A stretch of DNA of 64,000 nucleotides from Gonatopus flavifemur (Eukaryota; Arthropoda; Insecta; Hymenoptera; Dryinidae), in contig JAFFJZ010000007.1 of the NCBI GenBank assembly GCA_018340375.1, positions 2,170,001 through 2,234,000 on the forward strand, read 5' to 3'. The notes under the pieces are model-generated. The model saw only the letters and a program-made list of their open reading frames with translations, did not search any database and had not been told where the DNA came from. Every line of letters begins with the position of its first letter. Position 1 is the stretch's first letter. Both the position numbers and the translations under genes were made by a program. Shown here piece after piece: positions 45,786-58,223 of the stretch.

Positions 45786-46899
45786 CCTAATTGATTGGTT
45801 TGTTGGGTAGGGCGTGGGAGGGATCCGGAGTGTGATCACCTCCGCGTGGTGAATCCTAGGTCACTTAACTAAGTGAGCAGAGGATTGCACAAATGTACCA
45901 AAAATCCTTTTTCAATACTTCCTTCATTTTCTTCAAGTCAGCTGAAAAGGCGCTATAATATAATTTTGAAGGCTATATGAATGGATGGAAATTATCAACT
46001 CCCTCTGAGTGTACTGTACAGTCCAAGGAATCAGCAATAAATACCTTCAATCCCCTCTCTAGATACTTGAGACGTCAGGACTAATTGGCAAGAATCATAA
46101 CCATCATTCGCTTCAAACCGTTCGTGGGCACAAAAATTTTCGTTATGACATTAATAATTGAATGAATCATCAGTAAACATTTATTGTTTCAGTTAATTAT
46201 TAACACGGAGAAGTATGATCCAAGTTATTCAGAGGTAACGTTACACAGCACGTTACTTTTCATTAGCGTTTTTGTTACCCTCCAGTATACGCTTCGTTTG
46301 CTCTTCTTTTCCGCTTCCATTTCCATCAGGGGACTCACGTATTTTTACAAGGTTCCCAAGCTCGCCTGGAAGTTTCACTTCTCCAACGCAACACTTTGAG
46401 CATACCGAGGGAGAAATGAGTGGTTTGTTTCGAAAATTGTGCCCTTTCCGTGGAAATTGACTGATTCCCAAGTTACAATATGAAATCTCCTACTGATAGT
46501 GAGTACTGTCGAATATATCAATTCAAAATTTGCGACAAATAATATTCTCATTGTCAATTGTCACTAACTTTTGATGATTTCCCTTACATATTCAACGAAT
46601 AATGTCTCCTTCAAAAACGCAGAACTAATTTTTACCTTCAGTTACCACCGCAATGTTTTTTTTCAAATGTCGCCAGAACCCTCTTCAAGAGCATATGAAA
46701 AAATCAGCTGCGACTTCTTGTGACTTCAAATTTGACATTAATTTTTTCCCTACGAGAATGTTTTTCGACTGTTCATATGCAGGGGGAACAGTAAAATGTG
46801 GTCAGAGTGTGGAGACGCAGTATTTACAAAACTTCGTGACTGAGAGTTTTTCAGGTCACTGATTACAAACCTGGGAACGAATTTTTTTGTAACAAAATA
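45786..46899. other. Unassigned, no gene seen
   Basis: AT-rich. ORFs at 46253-46471 and 46653-46862 have no recognisable motif. Confidence 0.3.
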
Positions 46900-47120
46900 G
46901 CATATCCTATATGGTGGCCATTGATTGGGGAAAAACTGTTAGATACTGGAACATTGCATTGCCGAAGGGGTTTTTGGGTCGCTCATCATGAATCTGACAT
47001 CGGATCTTTCAAAAATAACTTTTTTCATTGTGGATATTTCTGAGGAACAATTGGAATTGGGGAAACTTTATTATCTGAGGGTATTGAAGGCTGCTGACCA
47101 CGGATTTCAAATGGATTCTT
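46900..47120 (-). repeat. Degenerate 121-bp satellite relics
   Basis: ATATGGTGGCC, GGGGTTTTTGGGTCGCTCATCATGAATC and ATTTTTTTGAAT-type words, in the orientation of the left arm. About two eroded units. Confidence 0.5.
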
Positions 47121-47309
47121 CCATTAATTCGTAAATATTAGTGGATTTTGATGGGGGTCACGTGGTTCCACGTGGATGTGAGCTGAATATCTCAGCTTTC
47201 CGCTGTATTTGTACACAGCAAACGGAACATGTTCGGGATGTTTTGAAACGGATGAATTACCAACATGCCTCCTTTAAAATCTCCAACTTTCGGATACAAT
47301 TGAATCACC

Positions 47310-47400
47310 GACAGGGTATGATTTATGCACGTAAGAATGATACCCATATCAATTGTACACGAAAAAAAAAACCCAAATGTATTGACACTAATAATTTTTG
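47310..47400 (+). repeat. Dispersed repeat, copy near 47.3 kb
   Basis: GGGTATGATTTATGCACGT..AATTGTACACGAAAAA..AAACCCAAA matches, inverted, 60925-61025. Both copies lie beside 121-bp satellite relics. Confidence 0.6.
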
Positions 47401-47429
47401 TCCAACGCATAATATTTCATGCGATGATC

Positions 47430-48192
47430 ATAATTATTTGTAGACGTTTGATTGATTGACATATCAATTGTACACAAAATATTTTACAATTTCAAAAATG
47501 TGATCAACAAAAATTGTACACATATTGTTCATGCACGATCAGAGAATGAAATCAATCAGTGTATAATTATTTTACTCTCGATCTAATTCATAGTAATTAT
47601 CCAATAAAACGATCAAAGCTTCTCATATGAATTTCATCAGGTGTACAATCATTATACACTAATTAATTACATTTTTTGTCTGTGCATAAAAATATGTGTA
47701 CGATTTTTGTGAATCACTTTTTTTTCAAGCATGAAACATATTCAGTGTACAATTTTCTTATCAAATAATTTCACGTGCATCAAAGCTTATGTGTTGAATA
47801 TGTTACGTCTAGAAAATCAGGATTCGAGATGTATCGAAATAAAACCTTCTTCTGGCAACTATGAGGAAGAAAGATGGGTAACCTCCCTTGCTATTCAGAT
47901 TTCTCTCCTTCGATGTCTAGTGACAAGGACAGGGAGGAACGAAATATGAGCAAAGGGAATTCGAGTGAGTACACAGGATTAATTTTGACTCTAATTAACT
48001 TAAAAAATTCAGTCACCAAATAACAACATTCATAAGATGATAAAAAAATATATAAAATGATTGAAATGAAAGATAAAAAGAGAAAAATATGCATGTACAT
48101 TTATGTATATGTAAATAGAAAAGACAAATTGATTTGAATATATGTAACTCTCAGAAGTCAACTCATAGAACAAAATTATATGCATGTATATA
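47430..48192. other. AT-rich spacer with TGTACA-type foldbacks
   Basis: ATTGTACAC, GTGTACAATCATTATACAC and similar words recur between 47460 and 47750, giving weak inverted repeats. No coding evidence. Confidence 0.35.
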
Positions 48193-48194
48193 TA

Positions 48195-50225
48195 CAGGGT
48201 GGGGCATTTAAAGTGTCGCGGGCGTTTTTTCCAAAAATAGAGTGAGATACGAGAAAATTTTTCGGACAAAAATTGTAGGGTACCGAGGGGGACATCCGAT
48301 GGTGGCCTTGGCTTTGACCTCAAATCTCATCTTCAAGGGCATTCTGAGATCAACTCTTGTTTTTTAAATAGCCTCTCATATTTTTTACTGCAGATTTGGA
48401 TTCTAGGTCAAAAACCAAGAAACTTTTGTCTGAACCATTTTCCTGAAATCCGCAAAAATGGCGCTCTAATCGATATTGTTCCATTTTGAATCTGACATTC
48501 GAATAACTCGAAAACGAAGGGTCTTGCAAAAGAATGTTTCGTACAAAAGTTGTCAATACACAACACATTTCAATCGTCTACATTACCACCATTCAGAGCT
48601 CACGTGATGTAAACAAACGACGGGTTCAGTGAAAATTCACGATTTTGAAAGTCAGTTTGTCAGTTACATTTGATTATTACTTGGTTTATGACAAATTGAA
48701 AATCATGGATATCCGATACACGGTTTCTGAAAAGATCGATATGATCTACATTTACGGTGAAGTGCATAAGAACCCCAGACAAGCATATGACTTGTATGCA
48801 GAACGATTTCCTGAAAGAACAACGCCATCCATTGGGTATTTTCAACGCATCACAAAATTATTCTCAGAAACGGGAAGTGTTACAAGGGAAAAACGACATC
48901 GAATGAGAACTGTTAGCGGAGAAAATGCGGAAGTTAATGTACTAGCTGCAGTAGCCAATAATCCACACGTGAGCTCTCGTGAAATTGAACTACATTCGGG
49001 AATTTCTCGAAGAAGTGTTCTTCGAATACTGAAACGTCACAAATTCCATTCGTATCACATTTGTCTGCATCAAGACCTTCACGGTGATGATTTCGAAAAT
49101 CGTGTACAGTTTTGTCGATGGGGTCTAGCGCAAATGCACAATAACAACTTCATCAACATATTATTTTCTGATGAGTCGACGTTCACCAATCATGGTCAAG
49201 TAAATCGACATAATATGCATTACTGGGCGACAGAAAATCCAAGATGGTTACGTCAAGTAGAGCATCAAAGACAATGGGCTGTGAATGTTTGGTGTGGTAT
49301 TTTTCGATCTCGAGTAATTGGACCGTACTTCATTGCAGATACGCTAAATGGAGAGAAGTACAGACATTTCTTAGATCAAGTACTTCCAACATTACTTGAA
49401 GACATACCTATTCAGGAACGATTGAATATGTGGTATCAACACGATGGTTGTCCATCCCATTATGCAGTCACAGCTCGAGAAATATTGGACAGAGATTATC
49501 CTGGACGATGGATAGGACGTCGTGGACCAGTTCATTGGCCTGCCCGTTCTCCGGATCTTACTTCTCCAGATTTTTTTTTATGGGGATACATAAAAGATAC
49601 AGTTTATCAACAAGCACCGACTACACCTGAGAATATGCGTCAATGAATCATCAATGCATGCGCGAGCATCAATGAAGATATTTTAGCACGAGTTCAGCAA
49701 TCTTTTGTAAAACGTTTTGAAATGTGTATTGAAGTCGAAGGCCATCATTTTGAGCATCTACTGCATTAAAATTATCCAAGTGATGTAGACGATTGAAATG
49801 TGTTGTGTTTTGTCTGTTATACCCCATCACCTCCGTTTCAGTTCAAGGGGTCCCCCTTGGAATCAGACAACTTTTGTCCGAAACATTCTCCTCCAAGACC
49901 CTTCGTTTTCGAGTTATTCTAATGTCAGATTCAGTATGGAACAATATCGATTAGAGCGCCATCTTTGCGGATTTCAGGAAAATGGTTCAGACAAAAGTTT
50001 CTTGGTTTTTGACCTAGAATCCAAATCTGCAGTGAAAAATATGAGATGCTATTCAAAAAACAAGAGTTGACCTCAGAATGCCCTTGAAGATGAGATTTGA
50101 GGTCAAAGCCAAGGCCACCATCGGATGTCCCCCTCGATACCCTACAATTTTTGTCCGAAAAATTTTCTCGTATCTCATTTTATTTTTGGAAAAAACGCCC
50201 GCGACACTTTAAATGCTCCACCCTG
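48195..50225 (+). mobile_element. DD41D (rosa-type) Tc1/mariner element with 400-bp TIRs
   Basis: CAGGGTGGGGCATTTAAAGTG begins at 48195 after TA (48193-48194). The complementary end CACTTTAAATGCTCCACCCTG finishes at 50225 before TA (50226-50227). The inverted arms extend about 400 bp (48195-48590 against 49790-50225), with a 50-60 base extra piece in the right arm (about 49810-49870). Total 2031 bp around one transposase gene. Tc1/mariner elements more commonly have short TIRs. Confidence 0.9.
48705..49769 (+). pseudogene. DD41D transposase with one premature stop
   Basis: N-terminal helix-turn-helix: RYTVSEKIDMIYIYGEVHKN, FPERTTPSIGYFQRITKLF, then SSREIELHSGISRRSVLRIL. Catalytic residues: NILFSDESTFTNHG (first Asp), WYQHDGCPSHYA (second Asp) and PARSPDLTSPDFFLWG. 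Between the Asp of HDG and that of TSPD there are 41 residues, hence DD41D. The frame is open from upstream of 48705. I choose 48705 because homologous proteins start near MDIRYT. A TGA at 49644-49646 cuts off the last 40 codons, which remain readable to TAA at 49767. Otherwise intact, so the element died recently or the stop is a single substitution. Confidence 0.85.
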
Positions 50226-50231
50226 TATATA

Positions 50232-50530
50232 TAAAGGGTGTCACATTTCAATTTTTATATCGGAATAACTCAAAAACAAGGAGTTTTGGAGGAAAATGTT
50301 TCGAACAAAAGTTGTGAGATTCCGAGGGTGACATCTGATGGTGACCTTGACTTTGACTTCGGATCTCAACTTCAAGGTCATTCACAGGTCAACTTTTGTT
50401 TCTCAAATGAAATCCCATATTTCTGACTGCAGATCCAGATTTGACGTTGAAAAACAAGAAACTGTTGTCTGAATCATTTTTCCGAATCCCGTACAGATGG
50501 CGCTCTAATCGAAAGAAAATGAGTTTCATG
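50232..50530 (+). repeat. Left end of a second, related DD41D element
   Basis: AGGGTGTCACATTTCAA..then GGAATAACTCnAAAAC, TTTCGnACAAAAGTTGT, CTGCAGATnnAGATTTGA, AACAAGAAACTnTTGTCTGAA and GATGGCGCTCTAATCGA match the left TIR of 48195-50225 in the same orientation. It begins right at the TA target of the first element. No transposase follows; the copia element's upstream sequence takes over. Confidence 0.7.
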
Positions 50531-50672
50531 ATACACTCGTATTGTTTTCTGTGTAAAACGACATTCAACTCTCCAGTGTTTCTTTTCCAGCTCCTGAGGA
50601 TTACCGTCGCCATTAGAGTTACCCAATGTGCACCACGAGGAGGTTGAGCGATCGGATTTTGCACATCTTTGT

Positions 50673-50688
50673 GGCCCTGAAAAGGGCC
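50673..50688 (-). promoter_or_regulatory. Perfect histone-type 3' stem-loop
   Basis: The minus strand reads GGCCCTTTTCAGGGCC, flanked by ACAAAC before and ACAAAG after. This is a 6-bp stem with a TTTC loop, as at the 3' end of replication-dependent histone mRNAs in insects. I could not read a histone C-terminus upstream (50700-50820). The 60 bases 3' of it also occur in both arms of the giant inverted repeat. Confidence 0.55.
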
Positions 50689-50820
50689 GTTTGTCTGGAC
50701 TGTAGAAGTGTGTAATTTCTCACGACTAACGCTCTGCAATATGTATGAAAATTCACCGTATCAAATGTTCGATATTTGCACCGTTGACCTGTTGGCATAA
50801 CCTCATTCGTCTCTGAAAAT

Positions 50821-52293
50821 GTGGTTCTCACGACAAAAGCCCATGACGTGAGCCAAGCTCTTGGTCACTCTCAAAAGCTAATGGAATTGTCAGTAGAAAT
50901 AGATGAATCAGAAATGAGACGCTCAGAGATGAATAGACAGAATAATTTGAGTCAGTCAAGCTCAATTGCCACTACACCACCGCAGCGAAATCAAAATACT
51001 CATTCGATCAACTTTTCTATCAGCCATATCTTAGAAAATAGAGAGACTGCAACCCCAACCAACAATGGTTTTACAGTTTTTCAGCCTCCTGTTAATATTT
51101 CCAATAGTACAGCATTAGATAATGTTCAACAAAGTTATGTTCCTGATATCAATTCTCAATTTAGTTCTCAATTGAATAAGACATTTAATGTCTTGAATAA
51201 AACATTGGAATCTAACAACGATACTTCTCAGTCATCTTATAAGAGAGATTACAGTTTGACTCCAAAGACTAATGTTAATGTATGGTTAGATAGACTCAGA
51301 TCTAAACTTTTAACCAAAGAATTATTAGATGTGATAGATTCTAATGTTCAATCAAAAAGAGATTATAATGACGAACAGAAAAATAAAAGGAAAGTTTCAG
51401 TCAGGGATATTATAGTCAGTCATTTAGGAGATGATTACTGTAAGATTATTTTGGGTATTGATGATCCAGTAAAAGTTTTGAATAAAATTAAACAACATAG
51501 AATTTCAGAACTGAATGTTGATGATGCTGGTGTGAGAGGAACGCTGTTCAGCCTTAAACCTAATAGAAATGACAAAGTGAATGATTTCATGAAAAAGTTC
51601 GATTCAATATCCAGGGAATACGAACTGAGTGAAACAGCGATTCCCATCATCGAAGCAGAAAAGCGGTCTGCATTTTGAAAGGCTGTAAAAGAAACATATC
51701 CTAGAATGAGAGAGATGGATTTATTAACGCAGCAAACCAAAGGGGTTGGAATGAATTTAGAGGAACTGAAAGTTTTTGTTCTAAAACTAGAAGCTGATAG
51801 ACGACCTAATACTTCAGCTGCCTCAGCTAATGTTGCTACCCGGGGAAGCAACAGTAATCTCGCAAATAGGGCTTGCCGTCGATGCAATCAACCAGGTCAC
51901 GAGCCTAACTTCTGCCAGTTTGAAGGCACTGATATATATTTTTGTTATTCTTGCAAACAATATGCGAAGCATAAGAGTAAGAGTTGTCCTTTATTTAGTC
52001 AAGAAGAACATGAAAAACATCAGGCTCGCAAACAGAATCGCGTATATGCAAGAGGTAATTTTTATAATAATAGAGGTTTTAGAGGTGGTGGTAGTTTTGG
52101 TGGCTATGGTAATTTTAAAGGAAGAGACAACTTCAATGATTATAACGGCAACAATAACCATAACAATAGAAATGGTGGTAAAGGTGTTGGTAGAGGTGGA
52201 GTTGGTAACTTTGGAGGTGATGGTAGAGGCAACTTCAACAGAGGCGGAGAACGTCCATACAACCTTGCCAATGCTGGCAACCAACATGGCTAA
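50821..52293 (+). pseudogene. copia Gag with CCHC knuckle and Gly-rich tail
   Basis: Ser/Asn-rich N-terminus, then a capsid-like helical region (VNVWLDRLRSKLLTKELLD, DIIVSHLGDDYCKIILGI, GTLFSLKPNRNDKVNDFM), then CRRCNQPGHEPNFC (zinc knuckle) and a second CYSCKQYAKHKSKSC-like cluster, ending in a Gly/Asn/Arg-rich tail (GGGSFGGYGNFKGRDNF). One in-frame stop at 51676-51678. The next ORF (pol) overlaps it by about 460 bases in the +1 frame. The initiator could be the ATG near 50881 (MELSVEIDE) rather than 50821. Confidence 0.75.
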
Positions 52294-55200
52294 AGTAGCT
52301 CAACTTGCTTCAAAAGGTAAAACTTGTCCCATTATAAGGAATAACAGGATAACCTTTTTGGTGGATTCTGGAGCTACAGAGCATATTGTAAATAAAGGCT
52401 TCATTTTGCAGAACTTTGAAAAATCTTCTGGAGCTTCCATTAAAAGTGCAAATAAAAATGAATGTGCCGATATAGAAATAGATGGCAAAGGAGATTTATA
52501 TATAAATGAATTAGATGAAAAAGGTTATCCTATTAAACTAACGAATGTAATAGCAGCGCAAAATATTTCTGAAAACTTGCTTCCGCTCAGACATTTTGCT
52601 GAAGCGGGTTTCTGCATATATTTATACGACTCTACCATTAAAATTTGTGATAAAAATCGTTATGAAAAATCAAACTGGTTGATTCAATTAGAGATTAAAG
52701 ATTCAAGTAATGATGAAAATAATTTTGATTATCATAAATACTCCTGTAGAGCTCGCTTAGTTACATTAGATGAATCAACTTCTCAACCTCAAGATGTAGA
52801 TAAAAATGAATCAGTAATATTAGATTCAAAGGTTGGGAGGGAGCTTGACATAAATAATGTTTCTCCACAATTTAGTCAATATAGAGATTTCAAATTTCAT
52901 AATTTAGATGATCTTGACAATGATGATAGTCTAGATGACTTGTTCGTCACATTTGAATTGGAGAAAAAGTACACTGAACAATTAGATGGAGGTATGCTTT
53001 GGCATGTAAGATTAGGGCATCCATCTTTAGGGTATCTTAAGAAATGACAAAAAGTAGACAAAAACTTAGAGAAAGTTAAATTTGATGAAAATATTATGAA
53101 TTGTGAAATTTGCATTATGGCAAAAATGAATAAAGAATCTTCTGCTGAAATTCGAACTAGAGCAGATCAGCCTCTCGAGTTAACGCACACTGATATTATT
53201 GGTCCTATCAGAACATTGTCACATCCAGGTCGTGAAAGATATATTATTGTTTTTGTGGATGATTGTACTAAATATGCCAAAGCTTATGTCATTCAAAATG
53301 AATCTGATGCTGGCGATTGCTTAGAAAACTATTTAAGGACTATGAGAAATTTACTCGGCAAAAATTTAAAAGCTTGTTTTATTCGAACAGATAATGCTAA
53401 AGAATTTACCGGAGGCAATTTTTTTGAAAGGATGGGCAAAGAGAAAATAGATGCTAATTTTTCAAATCCTCATACGCCTTCTCACAACGGTACTTCCGAG
53501 CGCTTTAATAGAACTTTAATAGAAAAAGTCAGGTCTCTAATGTTTGATCCTGGTCTACCTGAAAGTATGTGGAATTTGGCTCTGGAAGTGGCTGTAAATT
53601 TATATAATAGAACGCCCAATTCATCCATTGACTTTCAAACACCGCTTAATTTGATATCACCAAATAGCAAATGCCACGTAGATAAAACGAAGAGATTTGG
53701 TAGTATTGCTTATGCTAGAAGGCCTATTAGTGAGACCAAGTTGTCTGAAAGAGCAATAAGAGGCATTCTGATTGGGCGAGCTTCCAATGGATACATACTC
53801 TGGCATCCCAAATCGAGCAAATTGATGCTGTCAAAGCATGTAAAAATTAGAGAGAAGTTGACTCATAAAAATATTGACAAAAGCTTAAAACCTCAAGTAG
53901 ATAAAGATGAAAATAGTAGCTTGAACATAGATGAATCGGATGACAATGCTATAGATTTATTTGATGAAAACATTTCGGAAAGTGTAGTAGAAATTCCAAA
54001 AGAAAAAGAAATAATTGTGAAAATGAATAAGAGTAAGAGAAAACGCGATGAAAAAGTAGATAATAGTTCTGTTGAGAATCAAATTAGAAAACAACCCAAA
54101 AGAAATGCAAAGCAACGAAAAGATTATGAAGCTATGTCTGAAGGCAAAGTGACTGTTATTGATTGTAGTTTTGCTCATCTGGCTAATAATATTATGTATG
54201 AAAAAAATAGATAAAGATGAAAGAGGTTTTGTTTTAGTGGCTGTAACGAATCGAGATCCAATTAATTATTTAGAAGCGATGAATGCTAGAGACAAAATAA
54301 ATTGGCAAAAGGCTGTTGAAGGAGAATTTAAGTCGATACATGAAAATGAAGTATGTAGTCTAGTTGATAGACCTACCATAACTTCTGACGGGAGAAGACC
54401 TAACGTTATAGACAGTAGATGGGTTTTTTGAAAGAAAGACTGGTTTGGATGGCAAAGAAAGTTTCGGAGCTAGACTTGTTATTCGAGATTCCAAAGACAC
54501 AAATGAATATGAACTGAGAGAAACTTACGCTCCTGTGTCTAGACTTTCGGTAATTAGAGCTGCTCTTGCTGTAATAAATAAATTAGAGTTAGAAGTTTTT
54601 CAATTAGATGTAAAAACTGCATTTCAAAATGGCATTTTGGAAGAAGAGATATTTATGGAAATTCCTGATGGTCTGAAAGTAAATGAAAATACTAGGAAAA
54701 ATAAAGTATGTAAATTACACAAAGCTATATATGGACTGAGAGTAAGTCCAAAGAAATGGCATCAGCGATTCTCTGTTGAAGCTGAAAAGTTAGGATTGCA
54801 AAAAGGTATTAATGAACCTTGTTTGTTTACTTATAGAATAATGAAAGTTTTAATTATTTTGATATTATATGCAGATGACATTCTATTAGCTGGAAATAAT
54901 TTGGAAGAATTAAATGACATAATAGACCATCTTGGCACTACCTTTGAAATGAAAGACTTGGGAGAACCCAAAAATTATTTAGGAATAGGAATAACTAGAG
55001 ATAGAAAAAAAAAATTATGACATTGAATCGAATTGAATATACAGAGGAAATATTGGAAAGATCTGGCATGAGCAACAGCAAACCTCGTGATACTCCCATG
55101 GTCACTAGACAAGTCAAAAATAAGAATATTAATAATAGTTCAATTAGAGCAATGCATGAAAACAAAATAGAAGTTCCTTATGGAGGAGCAATAGGCAGTT

Positions 55201-55899
55201 CATTATATTCAGCCAATGTTACCAGACCTGATATCTCTTTCGCTGTAAACTACTTGGCCAGGAGGCAATCAAATCCTTCTGAAGAAGATTGGTCTGGAGT
55301 TAAAAGAATTTTCAAATATCTTGGAGGTACTACAAACTTAGGTTTGATTTGTAAAGGCCAATCTGAAAACCTAAAAATTTATGTTGATGCAAGTTTTAGA
55401 AATCATTCAGATTCTACATCCACTAGTGGGATGGCTATATTTTTATTTGGAGACACGATAATGTGGAGAAGTCATAAACAACCTACTGTAAATGCATCAA
55501 CTTGTCCCATTGGATATTTTTCAATGAGTGAGGCTTGCCAAGAAGCTATTTCATTAGATAAGGCACTTAGAGACATGCTTGGTGAAACTATGTATCTAGC
55601 TACTTTAAAATGTGATAATGAATCTGCTGTAAAATGTACTCAAAGAGAGGGTAGTCATGAATTGAAGAGTTTTGATGATAGTTCAGATGAAATGAAAGCA
55701 AAGCTAGAGAATGGAGAGAAAACTGGAATTAAAAGTCGCTTATCTGAAAGTCATGGAGATTACATAAAACAATGTGTTTTAGAAGGCAAAATTTGAGTAG
55801 AATGGGTATCCACTATAGAACATACTGCTGATATTTCTACAAAACCTCTGCCTTCCGAAGCTTTTAGAAAATTTAGAAGAAATTTATTGAACATATAAT
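52260..55899 (+). pseudogene. copia Pol: protease, integrase, reverse transcriptase, RNase H
   Basis: Protease: TFLVDSGATEHIVN (catalytic DSG). GAG-pre-integrase: MLWHVRLGHPSLGYL then CEICIMAKM (HHCC zinc region). Integrase: LTHTDIIGPI, IIVFVDDCTKYAK, RTDNAKEFTG and HNGTSERFNRTL (D, D and E). RT: FGARLVIRDSKDTNEYELRE (in parts), FQLDVKTAFQNGIL, HKAIYGLRVSPKKWH, ILYADDILLAGN (catalytic YADD, about 54870). RNase H: YVDASFRNHSDSTSTSG. Lesions: TGA at 53045, frameshift near 54205, TGA near 54430 with a shift, a shift in an A run near 55010, TGA at 55794. The ending STKPLPSEAFRKFR is the usual copia C-terminus. Confidence 0.85.
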
Positions 55900-56232
55900 A
55901 ATCATTTCGGTTATGATTGACTTATATTTCAGAAACAGACCAGAACCAGACAGGGAACCAAGAGTAGATGGAGAAATACCAAAACTGACTTCTAAAGATT
56001 TAATGATCAAATAACAATCATTCTTTGTTCTTTCCTTTCTTCTACTTAGATTTTGTATCTGAAAAATTATTTAGGATATTTTGTTTCAGCATTTGAATTG
56101 ATTATTGTTCGTTTGTACTATGTATTTTTTTTTTAGAAGTATTTACTCAAAATAACATAATATGGATTGTATTATTTATTGCAACAGGTTGTGATACTAT
56201 TGTAAACAACTCCAACTTTCTTCGGGAGGGAG

Positions 56233-56627
56233 TGTTAAAATAAGGCTCAGAGAAGTTGTAGTTGTGTGTTTGTGCGTATGAACGACGCATGCGGCAAGCG
56301 CCTGTTGCTGACTATGCGTAAGTATGATGCTGAGTGCAGTGATGCCAGTATTCCCTAGAAAAATCTTCAGATTTTTTGGCATTGGTCATTTCTTTTCAGA
56401 TTGTGAATATGATTGGCCGGTTGTACAAGAAATAACCAATCATCAGATGCTGAAGATTTTTCTAGGGAATACTGGCAACGCTGGCTGGGCGCGACACTCT
56501 CTGACCGACTGCCCTTCTGTGTGCTTCTTAGTATTACAATGAAGTGAACCCTTGTTTTGTGTAATTGTGAGTTCTTTTATTTCACCTGCAACCAGCCCAG
56601 TTAGTCTATCACACACAAAATTTGACC
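56233..56627 (+). repeat. copia 3' LTR
   Basis: Starts TGTTAAAATAAGGC directly after the purine tract, and a TG..CA structure would end at CTATCACACACA (about 56627). Length about 395 bp. The right boundary is inferred, because there is no second LTR to compare. It contains a large internal hairpin (56344-56476). Confidence 0.6.
56344..56476. repeat. 27-bp perfect inverted repeat inside the LTR
   Basis: GCCAGTATTCCCTAGAAAAA.. (56344-56370) is exactly complemented at 56450-56476. Inner text pairs further (GGCATTGGTCATTT against AAATAACCAATCATC). Either a small foldback element inserted in the LTR or an LTR-encoded RNA hairpin. Confidence 0.75.
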
Positions 56628-58223
56628 AAATTGAACGCCGGATAACTATGACACTGTTTGAAATGATATATATAATTTGAGTCAGACTGGAGTTGAATTG
56701 AAAAAAGGGAAACTTGCTTGCAGTTTTGGAGAAAATCCAATGTGTCTCCACAGGGTTCGACTCGATCTTTCATATGCTAGATGAGGGGCAATTTGGGCTT
56801 TTTGGTAGGGGCCTGGTCGTCTGTGTAAAAAATATAGAGTATTTTCGTCTACGGGTTTTCCTCTTCTCCTACCATTACTCCAAACCTCACACATGTAACG
56901 AGAACGTAAAATTTTCTTCAAATTCTATTTCTTCTCTCTTTCTCTTTCCTATTTGCTCTCTTAATCTTTCCCTTTTGTTAAATTTCTATGGATGGATTGT
57001 CTATAAGGGTAAAACAGAAACCTGTTGCCCTATCGACAAGTTCATCCTAGGAAATATACGCATACGATAAAAGATGATTTCTGTACATTAATTATACAGA
57101 AAAAGAAATCTTCCTTCGAAACACATGTTGGAAACAACTTGTGTTCCCGTTATGTTCCCACCATATCTAAAAGGGACAAGTAAATCTGGAAAACCAGAGA
57201 CCCCTTTCCTTATCTTTTATTGCTTCCCTTTTCAGATACAGGCACGTTCCAAACTACTCTGCAATAAAAAACTCATTGAAACATAGACAACAGAGGATTA
57301 GAGCGAAGGATCGTGTCGCCAACTCTGTTTTGAAATTTCTCAATAAATTCACTGTTGAGAATTTGGAAAACATTCAATTTGTCTCTTTTTTATACAATTG
57401 AGAAGCCCCGAAATTCCTCATTGAGCCAAGGTTGGTCCAGGGTTGGCGAAGTATCAGTTGCCGATCTCCATCGATCCTGGTTGAATTCAGCCTTGACTGT
57501 GTGAATACACATGTCAATTCCATTTTGAACACCAATCTAGCTATTGGTTTTGGAATTGAAGATTGGCTGCCGATGCTGGCCCAATCTAGCATTTATATGA
57601 TGCAAAATTCTGAGTTTTAACCAGGATAAAGCATTATTTGAAATAATGAAAGTTTTACATCTTTGGAATGGTGGGTTTTGGTGAGTTGAAATGGGGTAAA
57701 TTGAATATAGATGTTGAAATTCTTTTTATAATAATTAGAATAGAGAATCATAATTTTTGACAACATTTCACTGTTCATCCTGGATTTTCATCATGAGTAA
57801 ATAATACATAACATATTAAAAAATTGCAAAATCAATAGGTTGAGTTTTATAATGTGAGAAATATAGATTTGAACAAAACAAATTAACGTGGTAAATAATA
57901 AACCATAATAATTGAAATTCATCAAGAATATCAAATTCTATGTATGAAAATTTTTATGTAAAACTCATAAAACAAACCTTTCATAAATTTCCTACTCAAA
58001 TTATAAAATTTTCATGTAAACTCCGTTTAAATTTTTCGAAAAACGATTCAATTCATATTAAAATGAATGATTTGAAATGTTTGAAACAATTGTTGATGTT
58101 TTTTCAGTGAATAATATAGGCAATGATCAATAAATATCAAATTTTCCAATTAATATTTAATTTTTAACTATAAATGAGAATCCTCTAAAATTATACATTG
58201 AGGAAGAAAGATGCATATACATA
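56628..58223. other. Unassigned, no gene seen
   Basis: AT-rich from about 57600. ORFs on both strands at 56680-57070 and 57374-57620 have no motif I recognise. Confidence 0.3.

Larger units (their letters stand above)
50821..56627 (+). mobile_element. Ty1/copia LTR retrotransposon, 5' LTR not found
   Basis: Gag, protease, integrase, RT and RNase H occur in copia order, then a purine-rich tract (CGGGAGGGAG, 56222-56232) and a 3' LTR starting TGTTAAAATAAGG. No copy of the LTR is visible upstream of gag, where 50530-50820 holds other repeats, so the 5' end is truncated. Several stops and shifts inactivate it. Confidence 0.85.

Noticed and set aside
50540..50820. A histone gene upstream of the perfect stem-loop
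   Set aside because: None of the known C-terminal patterns of H2A, H2B, H3 or H4 could be read on the minus strand.
56344..56476. piggyBac element inside the copia LTR, suggested by CCCTAGAAA
   Set aside because: No TTAA on either side, and the inverted repeat continues outward past CCCTAG.
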